From Clostridia bacterium (GTDB lineage: Bacteria; Bacillota; Clostridia; UBA1381): 35,943 nucleotides of DNA. The notes under the pieces are model-generated. The model worked only from the letters and a program-made list of their open reading frames with translations. It did not search any database and was not told the origin of the DNA. The translations under genes were made by a program, and so were the position numbers. The stretch is taken from positions 1 through 35,943 of the forward strand of contig JALEPO010000043.1 of the NCBI GenBank assembly GCA_022768695.1, in the 5' to 3' direction. Of this stretch, positions 18,281-27,762 are shown piece after piece. The number at the start of each line of letters is the position of its first letter. Position 1 is the stretch's first letter.

Positions 18281-19231
18281 TTAGCAATCTACTCTGTTAC
18301 GTTTACAGCCATCAAAAAATGCAACTATATTTTCCGAAATTTCCTCCATGCAGCGTATTCTTGCTTCATAAGCTCCCCATGCCATATGCGGAGTGAAGAT
18401 TACATTATCACGTCCAAGTATTTTATTATACGGACTGTCAGCCGTCATAGGTTCAACACTGTACACATCAATGCCTATTCCGCCTATTTTCTCATTGCAG
18501 ACAGCTTCCGTAAGCGCAGTTTCATCAACTACAGCGCCTCGGGCAACATTTATCAGCAACGCACTTTTCTTCATTTTTAAAATGCGTTCGCGGTTTATCA
18601 AATTATGTGTTTTTTCATTCAGCGGCACATGAACAGAAATTATATCCGACTTTTCACACAACTCATCTATTCCAACACATTTGTACATTTCATTTTCGGT
18701 TCTTGTATATGCAATTACGTTCGCACCTAAAGCTTCAGCCACAGCCGCAACCTTTTTTCCGATATTACCCATTCCCACAATTCCCCATGTCAATCCCGAT
18801 ATTTCATGGAATGTGGGCTTTAAATAATTCTGTACTCCACTTTCAGTATATTTATGATTTACCACATATTCATTAAAGCTCTGCAAATGATTCACCAGCG
18901 ACAATGCCATTGAAACAGTCAGCTGCGCTACTGAATTTGTCGAATAGCCGCGTACATTGCATACACCTATTTTATTTTCTCGACAATAATCCAAGTCAAT
19001 ATTGTCATATCCGGTAGCAGTAACGCAAATTAGCTTTAAATTCGCCGCGTCAGACAGATTAGTCCCATTCAGCTTAATTTTATTAACTATTATAACATCT
19101 GCGTTTTTGACACGCCCCTCAAGCTCCGTTTCGCTCGTTGCAGGATAAATCTCAACTTCTCCGAATTTTTCGAACAGCGAGAATTCCATATCGTCACCAA
19201 GCGTTCCCGCATCTAAAATTACGATTTTCAT
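18281..19231 (-). CDS. D-isomer-specific 2-hydroxyacid dehydrogenase family protein
   Basis: 316 aa; WGIVGMGNIGKKVAAVAEALGANVIAYTRT, LINVARGAVVDETAL, IGIDVYSVEP motifs. Confidence 0.93.
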   Translation of the reverse strand: MKIVILDAGTLGDDMEFSLFEKFGEVEIYPATSETELEGRVKNADVIIVNKIKLNGTNLSDAANLKLICVTATGYDNIDLDYCRENKIGVCNVRGYSTNSVAQLTVSMALSLVNHLQSFNEYVVNHKYTESGVQNYLKPTFHEISGLTWGIVGMGNIGKKVAAVAEALGANVIAYTRTENEMYKCVGIDELCEKSDIISVHVPLNEKTHNLINRERILKMKKSALLINVARGAVVDETALTEAVCNEKIGGIGIDVYSVEPMTADSPYNKILGRDNVIFTPHMAWGAYEARIRCMEEISENIVAFFDGCKRNRVDC

Positions 19232-19668
19232 ATTTCCTCCTTATATAACAAAGAAGTAAGTTTTTCCCATAAATCCGGATATGATTTCTTTAAATTAATA
19301 GGCACAAATTCACGATTGACAAAGCCATGCCCGGTTTTTCCGGTAGACATAAGCTTCATTTCAGGCAGTTTATAAACCTCGTAGCTAAATTCGCACCTTG
19401 CAACTGTAAGCTTTGTAAGCTTACAGGTCACAAGAACCTCATCTTCATATTTTAAACCGTATAAATACTTGGCGGCTGTTTCTGTAAGAGGCAGCAGAAC
19501 ACCCATATTTTCCATTTCCGTATATGTTACACCGCTTGATTTTATAAAGTCCGTGCGCGCAACCTCAAACCACGGATAATATCTTGAATGATGTACAATT
19601 CCCATCATATCCGTTTCCGCATAACGGACAGTTAAATATGTTTTACTTATAAATGCCATTTTTCTCAC
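19228..19668 (-). CDS. YbgC/FadM-type acyl-CoA thioesterase (hotdog fold)
   Basis: 146 aa; VRYAETDMMGIVHHSRYYPWFEVARTDF signature; start could be an internal Met (MAF...). Confidence 0.9.
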   Translation of the reverse strand: MRKMAFISKTYLTVRYAETDMMGIVHHSRYYPWFEVARTDFIKSSGVTYTEMENMGVLLPLTETAAKYLYGLKYEDEVLVTCKLTKLTVARCEFSYEVYKLPEMKLMSTGKTGHGFVNREFVPINLKKSYPDLWEKLTSLLYKEEI

Positions 19669-19761
19669 TCCATATTTTGGTTCTTAAATCTCTGTTATAA
19701 AAAGTCCTTGCAAGGACTCAGGCTGTAAACAAAACCTATAAATTATACTTTAGCGATGTGT

Positions 19762-19810
19762 CAGGCTCCCCTAATAGATGTGCTGCCGCCGTAAGGCGAC
19801 TGAGGGGGTA
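19762..19810 (+). repeat. Degenerate copy of the hairpin repeat found at 5659-5820
   Basis: CAGGCTCCCCTAATAG...GTAAGGCGACTGAGGGGGT matches the reverse complement of 5773-5820 (AAGGCTCCCCTAATAGGGGAGCTGTCACGAAGTGACTGAGGGGTTTT) at both ends. Confidence 0.65.
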
Positions 19811-19874
19811 ACGTAAATTTGTAAATAAGCGTCCCCCGCCTTTAAATGCGTGGTAAATCTTACTTGCAGTTACA

Positions 19875-21629
19875 TTAAAGTATATGCTCGGTTCCCGAGT
19901 ATACAAGTCCATGACTGCCGTCAATAGTAATAGTAGTTCCGCTTTTTAATATCTTTGTCGCGCCGACTGCTCCGGTAATAACCGGAATATCCAGCGCCAT
20001 AGCAAGCACAACAGCATTATTCGCCTCGCCTTTTTCCTCAGAAACAATACCTGATGCCTTTTTCAAAACAGGAATCATCGCCATTGTAACCTCATTGGTT
20101 ACCAGTATATCTCCCTCAGTAAAATTCATTCTCAATTCATCAAGGTCAGTTGCTACACATACATTGGCAGTTTTATTAAGCTTTGTCATTCCCTGTCCGC
20201 TTACAAGAATATGACCTACAAGATGCACCTTCATAATATTTGTTGTACCTGCGACACCCATCGGTGCTCCTCCCGTAATAACCACAAGGTCACCGTTTTT
20301 TACAAGACCTGTAGTCTGAGCACATTCAACCGCATGGTCAAATAATTCGTCAGTATTGCTTCTTGTTTCACTCATAATGGGAATAACACCCCATGAAAGA
20401 TTAAGCTGTCTGCGCGCCTTAACACTGAGCGTAGGAGCTATTATAGGGCACTGCGGTCTGAATTTTGAAAGTTGCATGGCTGTTCCGCCCGAATACGTCA
20501 GCGCAATTATGGCCGAAGCGCCCAAATCATGAGCCGTTGTACAGGTAGCATGGCTTATTGCGTTTGTTACGTCCATACGCGAATCAAATTCCATTCTTGC
20601 CAGTCTTCTGATATAATCTATATCATTTTCTGTTCTTTCTGCGATTGACGCCATTGTTTTTACAGTTTCAACAGGATATTTACCGATAGCTGTTTCTCCC
20701 GAAAGCATAATAGCGCTTGTTCCGTCATAAATAGCATTTGCAACGTCTGTTGTTTCCGCTCTTGTAGGACGCGGATTTCTTATCATAGAATCAAGCATCT
20801 GCGTTGCGGTTATTACAACCTTACCTGCGCGGTACGTCTTTTTGATAAGCTGCTTCTGAATTACAGGAAGATCCTGCATATCAATTTCAACGCCCATATC
20901 ACCGCGAGCCACCATTATACCGTGTGAAGCACGAATAATAGAATCTATATTTTCAACACCCTCTGCATTTTCTATCTTGGCAATGATGTTTATATCGCTA
21001 CCGCCGTTGCGCTCTAAAAGATGCTTGACCTCCATAACATCGTCCGCACTGCGCACAAACGAGGCCGCTATAAAATCAACATCCTGCTCTATGCCAAATA
21101 AAATATCATCTATATCCTTTTGACTCATATACGGCATTGAAAGTGAAACATTAGGCACATTAACACCTTTTTTATTTGATATGACACCGCCGTTTTTAAC
21201 TTCACATACTATTCTGTTGCTTTTAATGCTAATTACTTCCATATCAATCAGACCGTCGTCAATCAGAATATGCGTTCCCGCTTTAACATCCTTGGGCAAA
21301 TCATTATATGTTATTGAAACACGAGTTTCATCACCCTCAACATCATCTGTGCAGAGAGTAAACTTTTGTCCTTCTTTTAATTCAACCTTGCCGTTTTTAA
21401 AGTCCTTTATTCTTATTTCCGGACCTTTTGTATCCAGAAGAATAGCAACAGGAGCATCCAGTTCTTCACGAACCTTCTTTATTTTACTTATTTTTTCACG
21501 CGCTTCATCATGTGTGCCATGTGAAAAATTAATTCTTGCAACGTCCATTCCGGCGAGAATCAAATCACGCAATACCTCTTCACTTTCCGTTGCCGGTCCC
21601 ATTGTACAAACAATTTTTGTTTTTCTCAT
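19875..21629 (-). CDS. pyk: Pyruvate kinase with C-terminal PEP-utilising-enzyme-type extension
   Basis: MRKTKIVCTMGPATESEEVLRDLILAGMDVARINFSHG; long C-terminal domain ending TGAVGATKILKSGTTITIDGSHGLVYSG; start set to 21629 rather than 21731. Confidence 0.97.
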   Translation of the reverse strand: MRKTKIVCTMGPATESEEVLRDLILAGMDVARINFSHGTHDEAREKISKIKKVREELDAPVAILLDTKGPEIRIKDFKNGKVELKEGQKFTLCTDDVEGDETRVSITYNDLPKDVKAGTHILIDDGLIDMEVISIKSNRIVCEVKNGGVISNKKGVNVPNVSLSMPYMSQKDIDDILFGIEQDVDFIAASFVRSADDVMEVKHLLERNGGSDINIIAKIENAEGVENIDSIIRASHGIMVARGDMGVEIDMQDLPVIQKQLIKKTYRAGKVVITATQMLDSMIRNPRPTRAETTDVANAIYDGTSAIMLSGETAIGKYPVETVKTMASIAERTENDIDYIRRLARMEFDSRMDVTNAISHATCTTAHDLGASAIIALTYSGGTAMQLSKFRPQCPIIAPTLSVKARRQLNLSWGVIPIMSETRSNTDELFDHAVECAQTTGLVKNGDLVVITGGAPMGVAGTTNIMKVHLVGHILVSGQGMTKLNKTANVCVATDLDELRMNFTEGDILVTNEVTMAMIPVLKKASGIVSEEKGEANNAVVLAMALDIPVITGAVGATKILKSGTTITIDGSHGLVYSGTEHIL

Positions 21630-21668
21630 AATCAAATTCTCCAAACGCAGTATTTTTTTATTATAAAA

Positions 21669-21691
21669 GGGGATGTTCAAAAAACATCCCC
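21669..21691 (-). terminator. Hairpin between pfkA and pyk (terminator or attenuator)
   Basis: GGGGATGTT / AACATCCCC perfect 9-bp stem followed on the minus strand by TTTTAT. Confidence 0.6.
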
Positions 21692-21699
21692 AAATCATC

Positions 21700-22677
21700 T
21701 TATATTGACAATTTCTTTGCCAAGTCAACAAGTTGCTGAGGAAGCTCCTTTGTCATTGCTAAACCTTCATCGATGTCAACGTCCACAATCTTATGATTTT
21801 GCATACACACAATTCTATTCTGCTTACCCTCAAGCAATAGCTCTACAGCTCTGCCTCCCATTTCACTTGCTATAACTCTGTCACGAACAGTAGGACTTCC
21901 GCCTCTCTGAACATGACCTAAAATTGTAGCTCTTGACTCGATACCGGTCTTTGCTTCAATTTCCTTAGCCATTTCAATTACACCGCCGATACCCTCGGCA
22001 ACAACAACAATTGAATGCTTCTTTCCTCGCGCCTTACTCTCCAATATAGGACGCAGTACATCCTCATCAAAAGTCCACTCCCGCTCAGGAACAAGAATTA
22101 CCTCAGCGCCGCAGGCAATACCCGCCTGAATTGCGATATATCCCGCAGCACGGCCCATAACCTCAATAATTGAGCAGCGCTCATGACTCTGCGCAGTATC
22201 TCTGATTTTATCCACCGCATCCTTAACAGTATTAAGACAAGTATCATATCCTACTGTATATTCACTGCAGCTTATATCATTATCGATTGTACCCGGAAGA
22301 GCAATTGTGGGCAATCCCTTTTTACAAAGATCTCTCGCGCCTCTGAATGAGCCGTCACCGCCGATTACCACTAAACCGTCAAGTCCAAATACTCTTGCAA
22401 TTTCAACAGCTTTATTTACGCCTTCTTCTGTTTTAAACTCAAGGCAACGGGCAGTCTGCAAAATTGTGCCGCCCTTCTGAAGTGTTTCAGAAACCGAACG
22501 CGCTCCCATTTCTTCCATTTCGCCATTGATAAGACCATTATAACCGCGGCGTATACCCATAACCTTCAGTTTATAATAGTTACCTACTCTGACAACAGCA
22601 CGTATAGCAGCGTTCATACCCGGCGCATCTCCGCCACTCGTCAAAACACCGATAGTTCTTATATTTTTGCTCTCCAT
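21700..22677 (-). CDS. pfkA: ATP-dependent 6-phosphofructokinase
   Basis: 325 aa; GVLTSGGDAPGMNAAIRAVVR, GGDGSFRGA, PGTIDNDI, MGRAAGYIA, LGHVQRGGSPT motifs. Confidence 0.98.
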   Translation of the reverse strand: MESKNIRTIGVLTSGGDAPGMNAAIRAVVRVGNYYKLKVMGIRRGYNGLINGEMEEMGARSVSETLQKGGTILQTARCLEFKTEEGVNKAVEIARVFGLDGLVVIGGDGSFRGARDLCKKGLPTIALPGTIDNDISCSEYTVGYDTCLNTVKDAVDKIRDTAQSHERCSIIEVMGRAAGYIAIQAGIACGAEVILVPEREWTFDEDVLRPILESKARGKKHSIVVVAEGIGGVIEMAKEIEAKTGIESRATILGHVQRGGSPTVRDRVIASEMGGRAVELLLEGKQNRIVCMQNHKIVDVDIDEGLAMTKELPQQLVDLAKKLSI

Positions 22678-22701
22678 TTTTATCTGCCTCCCACTTTTAT
22701 G

Positions 22702-22893
22702 TTAAAATTCATTTTCAAAAATTAAATCCTGTGCCATATCAAGCTCCGTCTGAGGTACCAACACCTCAAAGCAACCGTTTTCATTTCCACAGTTTACATT
22801 TCTCACTCTTGAGATAATACCATTATTACAAAGAAGTCCTACAAGCTCACGAGCTTTTTTCTCAACCTGCGATATATAAACAACTGTCCACAT
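22702..22893 (-). CDS. Short conserved protein of unknown function upstream of pfkA
   Basis: MWTVVYISQVEKKARELVGLLCNNGIISRVRNVNCGNENGCFEVLVPQTELDMAQDLIFENEF (about 63 aa from ATG at 22893); co-oriented and closely spaced with pfkA. Confidence 0.7.
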   Translation of the reverse strand: MWTVVYISQVEKKARELVGLLCNNGIISRVRNVNCGNENGCFEVLVPQTELDMAQDLIFENEF

Positions 22894-22906
22894 ATTACAA
22901 TACCTC

Positions 22907-23134
22907 TTATTTCGTATCTGACATGATTTTGCCATACTTTGTATATATTTCCGCTTTTCCTTTTATCTTAATGGCAGAAGTAATCTCTGTAAACTGCGCA
23001 ATATATACCTCACCCTCATCAAGCTTTTCAGTATGATGAAATTTAGTGTCCTTGCCTCGCGTAAGACCAATAATATTAACACCATTTTCAAGAGCCTTTA
23101 TTGATATATACTCATTACCAATCAAGTTCTCCAT
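22907..23134 (-). CDS. mtrB: Tryptophan RNA-binding attenuation protein (TRAP)
   Basis: [75 protein letters not shown]; near collinear with B. subtilis MtrB as recalled ([42 protein letters not shown]). Confidence 0.96.
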   Translation of the reverse strand: MENLIGNEYISIKALENGVNIIGLTRGKDTKFHHTEKLDEGEVYIAQFTEITSAIKIKGKAEIYTKYGKIMSDTK

Positions 23135-23321
23135 AATATCTACAGCCTTTCTGCCCACAAACAGAAACGAAAAATCTTACAGCCTCACCGTGGGCGAATA
23201 AGGCATACAATGGATGTTTTGCTTATGCATATTTTACAAAAACGTAAATTCTGTACGGCAATTAAATCCATTGACACGGCTTTTCACGTTAATATTTTCT
23301 TTTCGCCATTTTATTATACTT

Positions 23322-23350
23322 ATAATACATTATTTAACCGAAAAATTCAA
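23322..23350 (-). promoter_or_regulatory. Predicted promoter for mtrB (TTGAAT-N17-TATTAT)
   Basis: Minus-strand TTGAAT (23350-23345), TATTAT (23327-23322), 17-nt spacer; predicts a ~180-nt leader. Confidence 0.5.
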
Positions 23351-23405
23351 TAGCCAATTGCAAATAAAATATAAAGTGTATATTGCTGTATTTTGGTGAT
23401 TTTTA

Positions 23406-26400
23406 CTATTTAATCCGCACGTTTTCATCACCGAAAATTCTTTTAAGCTCCGCAAATGCCGAAGGTGTATTATTAAACCATAATCTGCGCGGTGCCATAG
23501 CCATTTTTTTAGTGTCCTCAAAGAACAGACACACCTGCATATCGCCCTGATACGGTGCCAGATTTTCCTGAACCAATTTCAGATTTTCTTCGCTGCGCGA
23601 GGATAATTTTATATATAATCTTTTTGGCTCAACCATCTTCATAAGTGCTTCGTCCATAAGCTCGACAGTTTCAGCAAGCAATTTTGGTTCTTCATCCTCG
23701 CGTATAGAAACTCTTCCTTTAACCGCAACTATATTATTCTCTGCAAGCTTTGCAGAATATTCCGTAAGAACCTTAGGGAATATTATACATTCAATACTGC
23801 CGTAGGAATCCTCCAGCACAACAAATGCCATCTGTGCATTTGCGCGTGTTGTTTTATTTTTCCTTGATTCAACCGCAGCACATATAACTACAGTTTCACC
23901 GTCCTTCAATGCGCCCTCTGTCGCATGATAATTACCCTCGTCATCACGATGAACACTGTCAAGAATATCACGAATAGTATACTTTGTTATTTTTTTTGCT
24001 TTTTCTGTATATTCTTCCATTGGATGTCCTGAAAAATACATTCCTATAGATTCCTTTTCCATACGGAGCAGAATTCTTTTGTCAAGCTCAGGAATATCGG
24101 GAAATTCCATTTCAGAGTCTTCGTCAGCCGAATCAAAAAGCGACATTTGACCCGCTATATTATCACGCGCATTTCTTGCCGTACCCTCAAGTGTCCTTTC
24201 GTAAACCGCCAGAAGCTGAGAGCGTTTAACACCCATAGAATCAAAAGCGCCGCATGATATAAGTCCCTCAAGAGCGCGCTTATTCATATCTCCTCCCGCA
24301 GTTCTGTCTATAAAGTCCGAAAAGCTTTTGAAGCTTCCGTTTTTCTCACGTTCTGAAACAAGGTTAATAATCAGATTTCTTCCTACATTTTTAACGGCTG
24401 ATAATCCAAAACGAATTCCGTTTCCCTCTACTGTAAAGGTATCCTCGCTTTTATTTACATCCGGAGGCAGACGATCAATACCCATATCCTTGCAGTTTAC
24501 AATGTAATGATTTATTTTATCCATATCATCAACGCTTGAAATAAGCGCAGCCATATATTCCACAGGATAAAAAGTCTTAAGATATGCTGTTTGATACGCC
24601 ACAACAGCATATGCCGCCGCATGAGATTTATTAAATCCGTAATTTGCAAAATCATTGATTTCATCAAAAATAGCTATTGCGGTGTTCTCGTCAATTCCAT
24701 TTTTAATACATCCCGGAATTTCACCGTCATCGCTTCCGTAAATAAAGTTCTTGCGTTCAATAAGCATTTGATCGGCTTTTTTCTTACTTATTGTTCTTCT
24801 CATCAAATCAGCGCGTCCCAGCGAATATCCGGCAAGAGTACGCACAATTTCCAAAACCTGCTCCTGATATACCATACAGCCATAGGTAACATTCAGAATA
24901 TTCTCCAGCATAGGGTGCTTGTACGTTACTTCCTCGGGATGATTTTTATTGTGAATATATCGAGGAATCTGATCCATGGGGCCCGGACGGTACAGAGAAA
25001 TTGCCGCTATAACATCCTCAAGACAGGCGGGACGCATTTCCTGCATAAACGACTGCATTCCTGCGCTTTCCATTTGGAATACACCGTCTGTATTTCCGGA
25101 TGAAATTAAGTCAAATACTTCTTTTTTATTATAATCAATGCTGTTTATGTCAAGCTTTATTCCCCGATTTTTCTCAATAATTGAAACAGCGTTTTCAATA
25201 ACGGTAAGATTTCTGAGTCCAAGAAAATCCATCTTTAAAAGTCCCAGACTTTCTACAGTATCCTTTGTAAACTGCGTTGTTACGAAATTTTCACTGTTCA
25301 GCTGAAGCGGCACATAATTAACAATCGGCTCACTCGTTATAACCACACCTGCCGCATGAGTCGAAGCGTGACGCGGCAGTCCTTCAAGAGCCTTAGATGT
25401 GTCGATAAGCTCCTTTATTTTCGGATCGTTTTCATAAAGCGCTCTTAATTCATTGCTTATGTCAAGCGCCTTATCAATTGTCATTTTTAAATCAAACGGT
25501 ATCAGCTTTGCTACTCTGTCAACCTCCGCATAAGGCATATTCAATGCGCGTCCGACATCGCGGATTGCAAGCTTTGCCTTCATAGTACCAAAGGTAACAA
25601 TCTGAGCGACCTGCTGCTCACCGTATTTTTCAACCACATAATCAATTACCTTCTGACGTCCGTTAGGCGCAAAGTCAATATCAATATCCGGCATACTTAC
25701 ACGCTCGGGATTTAGAAAGCGTTCAAAAATCAAGCCGTATTTTATCGGGTCAACGCTTGTTATTTCAAGACAATATGAAACTATACTGCCTGCCGCGCTT
25801 CCTCGTCCCGGTCCTACCATAACTCCGTTATTGCGGGCAAAATGTATAAAATCCCACACAATAAGAAAATAATCAACAAAGCCCATATTATTTATTACAT
25901 TAAGCTCATAATCCAATCTTTCACTAAGCTCTGCCGTAACATCTGAATATCGTTTTTTTAATCCGCTTTCGCACAGCTCACGCAAATATCCAAATGCTGT
26001 TTTCCCGTCGGGAACATCATATGCAGGCAGATGACGCGCGCCAAAATCAAACTCAACATTGCACCTGTCTGCAATCTTCTGCGTATTTGAAACCGCTTCA
26101 GGAATATAGCTGAATAGCTCTGCCATTTCCTCCGGAGATTTTATATAAAACTCCTCTGTTTCAAATTTCATTCTGTTTGGATCATCAACCGTTTTTTCCA
26201 TCTGAATACACATGAGCACGTCCTGATAACGCGCGTCTTCCTTTTTCAGATAATGAATATCGTTTGTTGCTGCAAGTCCTACTCCAAGCTCCTTTGCAAG
26301 CTTTATAAGCTGCGGTATTATTTTTTTCTGTTCGGCAAGTCCATGATCCTGTATTTCTATAAAGTAATTATCTTTTCCGAATACGTTAATATACTTTTCA

Positions 26401-26873
26401 GCAATTTTTTTTGCACGGTCATAATCATCCGCAAGCAGCGCCTTTGGCACCTCGCCTGCAATGCAGGCAGAAAGCGCTATTATACCATCGCTGTGTTTTT
26501 CCAGCAGCTCAAAATCTATTCTTGGCTTGTAATAAAATCCCTCAATATATCCGGCGCTGACCATAGCAATCAGATTTTTATAGCCTGTCTGATTTTCAGC
26601 CAGAAGAATAAGATGGCTCGTTTTATTATCAATGTCATGTATTTTATCAAACCTTGTCCGCGGCGCGACATAAACCTCACATCCGATAACGGGATGTATC
26701 CCCTGCGCCAGTGCTTCACGATAAAAATCCGCCGCGCCGTACATTGCGCCGTGGTCAGTAATTGCACATGAAGTCATGCCAAGCTCCTTGACTCTTGCAA
26801 TAAGCTTTTTTATACTCGCTTCACCGTCAAGCAGACTGTATTCCGTATGTGTGTGTAAATGACAAAACTCCAT
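23406..26873 (-). CDS. dnaE: DNA polymerase III subunit alpha (DnaE type)
   Basis: ~1155 aa; PHP domain MEFCHLHTHTEYSLLDGEA, VGPGRGSAAGSIVSYCL, PDIDIDFAPNGR, YRPGPMDQIPRYI; start at 26873. Confidence 0.98.
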   Translation of the reverse strand: MEFCHLHTHTEYSLLDGEASIKKLIARVKELGMTSCAITDHGAMYGAADFYREALAQGIHPVIGCEVYVAPRTRFDKIHDIDNKTSHLILLAENQTGYKNLIAMVSAGYIEGFYYKPRIDFELLEKHSDGIIALSACIAGEVPKALLADDYDRAKKIAEKYINVFGKDNYFIEIQDHGLAEQKKIIPQLIKLAKELGVGLAATNDIHYLKKEDARYQDVLMCIQMEKTVDDPNRMKFETEEFYIKSPEEMAELFSYIPEAVSNTQKIADRCNVEFDFGARHLPAYDVPDGKTAFGYLRELCESGLKKRYSDVTAELSERLDYELNVINNMGFVDYFLIVWDFIHFARNNGVMVGPGRGSAAGSIVSYCLEITSVDPIKYGLIFERFLNPERVSMPDIDIDFAPNGRQKVIDYVVEKYGEQQVAQIVTFGTMKAKLAIRDVGRALNMPYAEVDRVAKLIPFDLKMTIDKALDISNELRALYENDPKIKELIDTSKALEGLPRHASTHAAGVVITSEPIVNYVPLQLNSENFVTTQFTKDTVESLGLLKMDFLGLRNLTVIENAVSIIEKNRGIKLDINSIDYNKKEVFDLISSGNTDGVFQMESAGMQSFMQEMRPACLEDVIAAISLYRPGPMDQIPRYIHNKNHPEEVTYKHPMLENILNVTYGCMVYQEQVLEIVRTLAGYSLGRADLMRRTISKKKADQMLIERKNFIYGSDDGEIPGCIKNGIDENTAIAIFDEINDFANYGFNKSHAAAYAVVAYQTAYLKTFYPVEYMAALISSVDDMDKINHYIVNCKDMGIDRLPPDVNKSEDTFTVEGNGIRFGLSAVKNVGRNLIINLVSEREKNGSFKSFSDFIDRTAGGDMNKRALEGLISCGAFDSMGVKRSQLLAVYERTLEGTARNARDNIAGQMSLFDSADEDSEMEFPDIPELDKRILLRMEKESIGMYFSGHPMEEYTEKAKKITKYTIRDILDSVHRDDEGNYHATEGALKDGETVVICAAVESRKNKTTRANAQMAFVVLEDSYGSIECIIFPKVLTEYSAKLAENNIVAVKGRVSIREDEEPKLLAETVELMDEALMKMVEPKRLYIKLSSRSEENLKLVQENLAPYQGDMQVCLFFEDTKKMAMAPRRLWFNNTPSAFAELKRIFGDENVRIK

Positions 26874-26886
26874 GCTCTCATCTCCT

Positions 26887-27750
26887 TTATATGTTTTCCG
26901 CAAACTCCAGTATGCGGTTTAATCTGTGATTAACTCCCGATTTCCCTATGGGGGGATCTGTTTTTTCGCCCAATTCCTTTAAGCTGTCCTCGGGATATTC
27001 CATTCTGAGTCTTGCAATCTCCTGAAGTACCTCCGGCATTTTATCAAACTGCTTAAGCTCCTGAATTTTCTTTATCGCTACAAGATGTCTGCCGGAAGCT
27101 CTTGCAGCCTTATCCGCATTTGCATTTTCACAGTTTACGCGACGGTTAATGCTGTTACGCATTTCCTTTTCTATCTGAATAGCAAACATCTCAAGCGCGC
27201 TGTTTCCTGCGCCTATATATCCCAAAACGTCCGCAATAACCTCACATTCCTTTATATAAACTATATAATGCCCCTTGCGATAGGTAATCTTATTGGCAAA
27301 TCCCTGCCCCTCAAGCAGATTACTCAGATATTCCGCTTCCTCTTTATTTTTCGCATCAAATTCAAGATGATAGCTTTTTTCAGGATTTGACACCGAGCCG
27401 CCGCCCAAAAAAGCGCCTCTGATATATGATTTGCAGCAGCATGCAAAAGGAGAAATATCCCAGTTCATTATACGCTCCGTAATATTTTCCACAGTAAATA
27501 TATCATCTATTAAAAACTGACAGGCTTTGGCGCTTTCCTTTTGCAATGTGCAATATTCCAGTCCAAAGCCTTCAGATAAATCCTTCGTTATTCTGTTTGC
27601 AACCGCCTTATTCTCCGTTGTAAATTTTATTTTATCCTCAGAAAGCTTTCCGGCAAGGCGAAGTATTCCCGCAAGCTCCGCCGCCACACATCCCGGACAG
27701 CCGAACTCTGCTTTTGAAAGCTTTTCCTTTATATCCGACGAAAATGACAT
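26887..27750 (-). CDS. whiA: DNA-binding protein / transcriptional regulator WhiA
   Basis: 287 aa; RGAFLGGGSVSNPEKSYHLEF, LGEKTDPPIGKSGVNHRLNRI motifs. Confidence 0.96.
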   Translation of the reverse strand: MSFSSDIKEKLSKAEFGCPGCVAAELAGILRLAGKLSEDKIKFTTENKAVANRITKDLSEGFGLEYCTLQKESAKACQFLIDDIFTVENITERIMNWDISPFACCCKSYIRGAFLGGGSVSNPEKSYHLEFDAKNKEEAEYLSNLLEGQGFANKITYRKGHYIVYIKECEVIADVLGYIGAGNSALEMFAIQIEKEMRNSINRRVNCENANADKAARASGRHLVAIKKIQELKQFDKMPEVLQEIARLRMEYPEDSLKELGEKTDPPIGKSGVNHRLNRILEFAENI

Positions 27751-27762
27751 TTTTAGTCTCCT

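Noticed and set aside
23135-23405. Possible TRAP binding site ((G/U)AG repeats) for mtrB autoregulation
   Set aside because: No run of regularly spaced GAG/UAG triplets was found on the transcribed strand of the leader.
24591-25103. 170-aa plus-strand ORF antisense to dnaE
   Set aside because: Shadow ORF of the conserved dnaE coding sequence.
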